Source: Ectothiorhodospiraceae bacterium (GTDB taxonomy: Bacteria; Pseudomonadota; Gammaproteobacteria; Nitrococcales; AK92). From it: 6,073 nucleotides of DNA. The stretch lies in assembly GCA_029263635.1 (NCBI GenBank), contig JAJUFY010000141.1:1-6073 (forward strand). Reading direction: 5' to 3'. This document shows positions 5,596-6,073 of the stretch, one piece after another. Each line of letters starts with the position of its first letter. The first letter of the stretch is position 1. The notes beneath the pieces are model-generated. The model did no database searches, was not told where the DNA came from, and saw only the letters and a program-made list of their open reading frames with translations. The position numbers and the translations under genes were made by a program.

Positions 5596-6073
5596 GGAGC
5601 TGCAGCGCGTCTATCTGGACAACGCCGCCAGTACGCCGCTGGACCCACAGGTGCGGGAGCGGATGCTGCGCTGGCTGGGCAGCGACACCGGCTACGCCAA
5701 TCCGGGGAGCCGGCACGCACCGGGGCGGGAGGCCGCTGCCGAACTGGAGCGCGCTCGCGCCGAGGTGGCGGCGCTGTTGGGTGCTGCGCCGGAGGAGATC
5801 GTCTGGACCTCGGGCGCTACGGAGGCCAACAATCTCGCCATCCTCGGCGCCGCGCGGGCCAGCGGCGGACGGCGGGGGCGGCGCGTGATCACCGTGCGTA
5901 CCGAGCACAAGTCGGTGCTGGCGCCGTGCCGGCAACTGGCCAGGGAGGGATTCGACGTGGTCGAACTGCCGGTGGCGGCGGATGGCCTGCCGGACCTGGA
6001 GCAGCTTGCCGAGGCGCTGCGCGAGCCGACCTGTCTGGTGTCAATGGCCGCCGTCAACAACGAGACCGGGGTG
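5573..6073 (+). CDS. iscS: Cysteine desulfurase, IscS/NifS group I (5' part, cut by window end)
   Basis: This PLP-dependent enzyme removes sulfur from L-cysteine, leaving alanine and an enzyme persulfide. The sulfur goes to Fe-S cluster assembly and tRNA thiolation. 167 codons are visible of the roughly 400 expected. The N-terminal strand is VYLDNAASTPLDP (13-25), followed by YANPGSRH (41-48), the cofactor-phosphate motif TSGATEANN (79-87), TEHKSV (110-115) with the PLP-stacking H112, and VNNETGV (161-167). SGATE and EHK mark group I (IscS/NifS) and not SufS. The PLP lysine and the catalytic cysteine loop lie outside the window, so an IscS-versus-NifS-like choice rests on context. The ATG at 5573 has GGAGG (5559-5563) nine bases before it, within cysE. 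The first residues run about seven longer than in E. coli IscS. No iscR precedes it. Confidence 0.92.
   Translation, partial: MNGRPTAEELQRVYLDNAASTPLDPQVRERMLRWLGSDTGYANPGSRHAPGREAAAELERARAEVAALLGAAPEEIVWTSGATEANNLAILGAARASGGRRGRRVITVRTEHKSVLAPCRQLAREGFDVVELPVAADGLPDLEQLAEALREPTCLVSMAAVNNETGV

Overview
The window is a compact, GC-rich stretch of bacterial chromosome carrying housekeeping genes. The order suhB / trmJ / cysE / iscS, together with sequences closely resembling the Pseudomonas and enterobacterial proteins (for example a SuhB that starts MHPM like that of E. coli and has the same 267-residue length), points to a high-GC gammaproteobacterium outside the enterics. I cannot name the genus. 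I see no insertion sequence, phage gene, CRISPR array, rRNA or tRNA.

Layout, left to right. Positions 1-304 hold the probable last codons of an upstream gene, two hairpins and the leader of galU (305-1201, +), which makes UDP-glucose. A strong GC hairpin fills the 42-base gap to the convergent orphan ParA-type ATPase (1244-1936, -). A 153-base divergent control region separates that gene from a short-chain dehydrogenase of the YghA type (2090-2956, +, GTG start). Its last 14 bases overlap the convergent suhB (2943-3746, -). A second divergent control region (3747-3887) separates suhB from trmJ (3888-4613, +). After a 175-base spacer come cysE (4789-5595, +) and, overlapping it by 23 bases, a group I cysteine desulfurase (5573 onward, +) that runs off the right edge.

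The right half forms the most coherent unit. CysE makes O-acetylserine, the precursor of cysteine, and the desulfurase takes sulfur from cysteine for Fe-S clusters and tRNA thiolation. SuhB and TrmJ are linked to RNA: SuhB is known in E. coli as an rRNA antitermination/maturation factor as well as an inositol phosphatase, and TrmJ methylates tRNA position 32. In many gammaproteobacteria iscR lies between cysE and iscS. Here it is absent and the two genes are translationally overlapped.

No clearly undescribed system is visible. The two points most worth a second look are the direct cysE-iscS coupling without iscR, and a possible short leader ORF with two cysteine codons followed by a hairpin just upstream of cysE, which could be a cysteine-sensing attenuator. 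The second is speculative.
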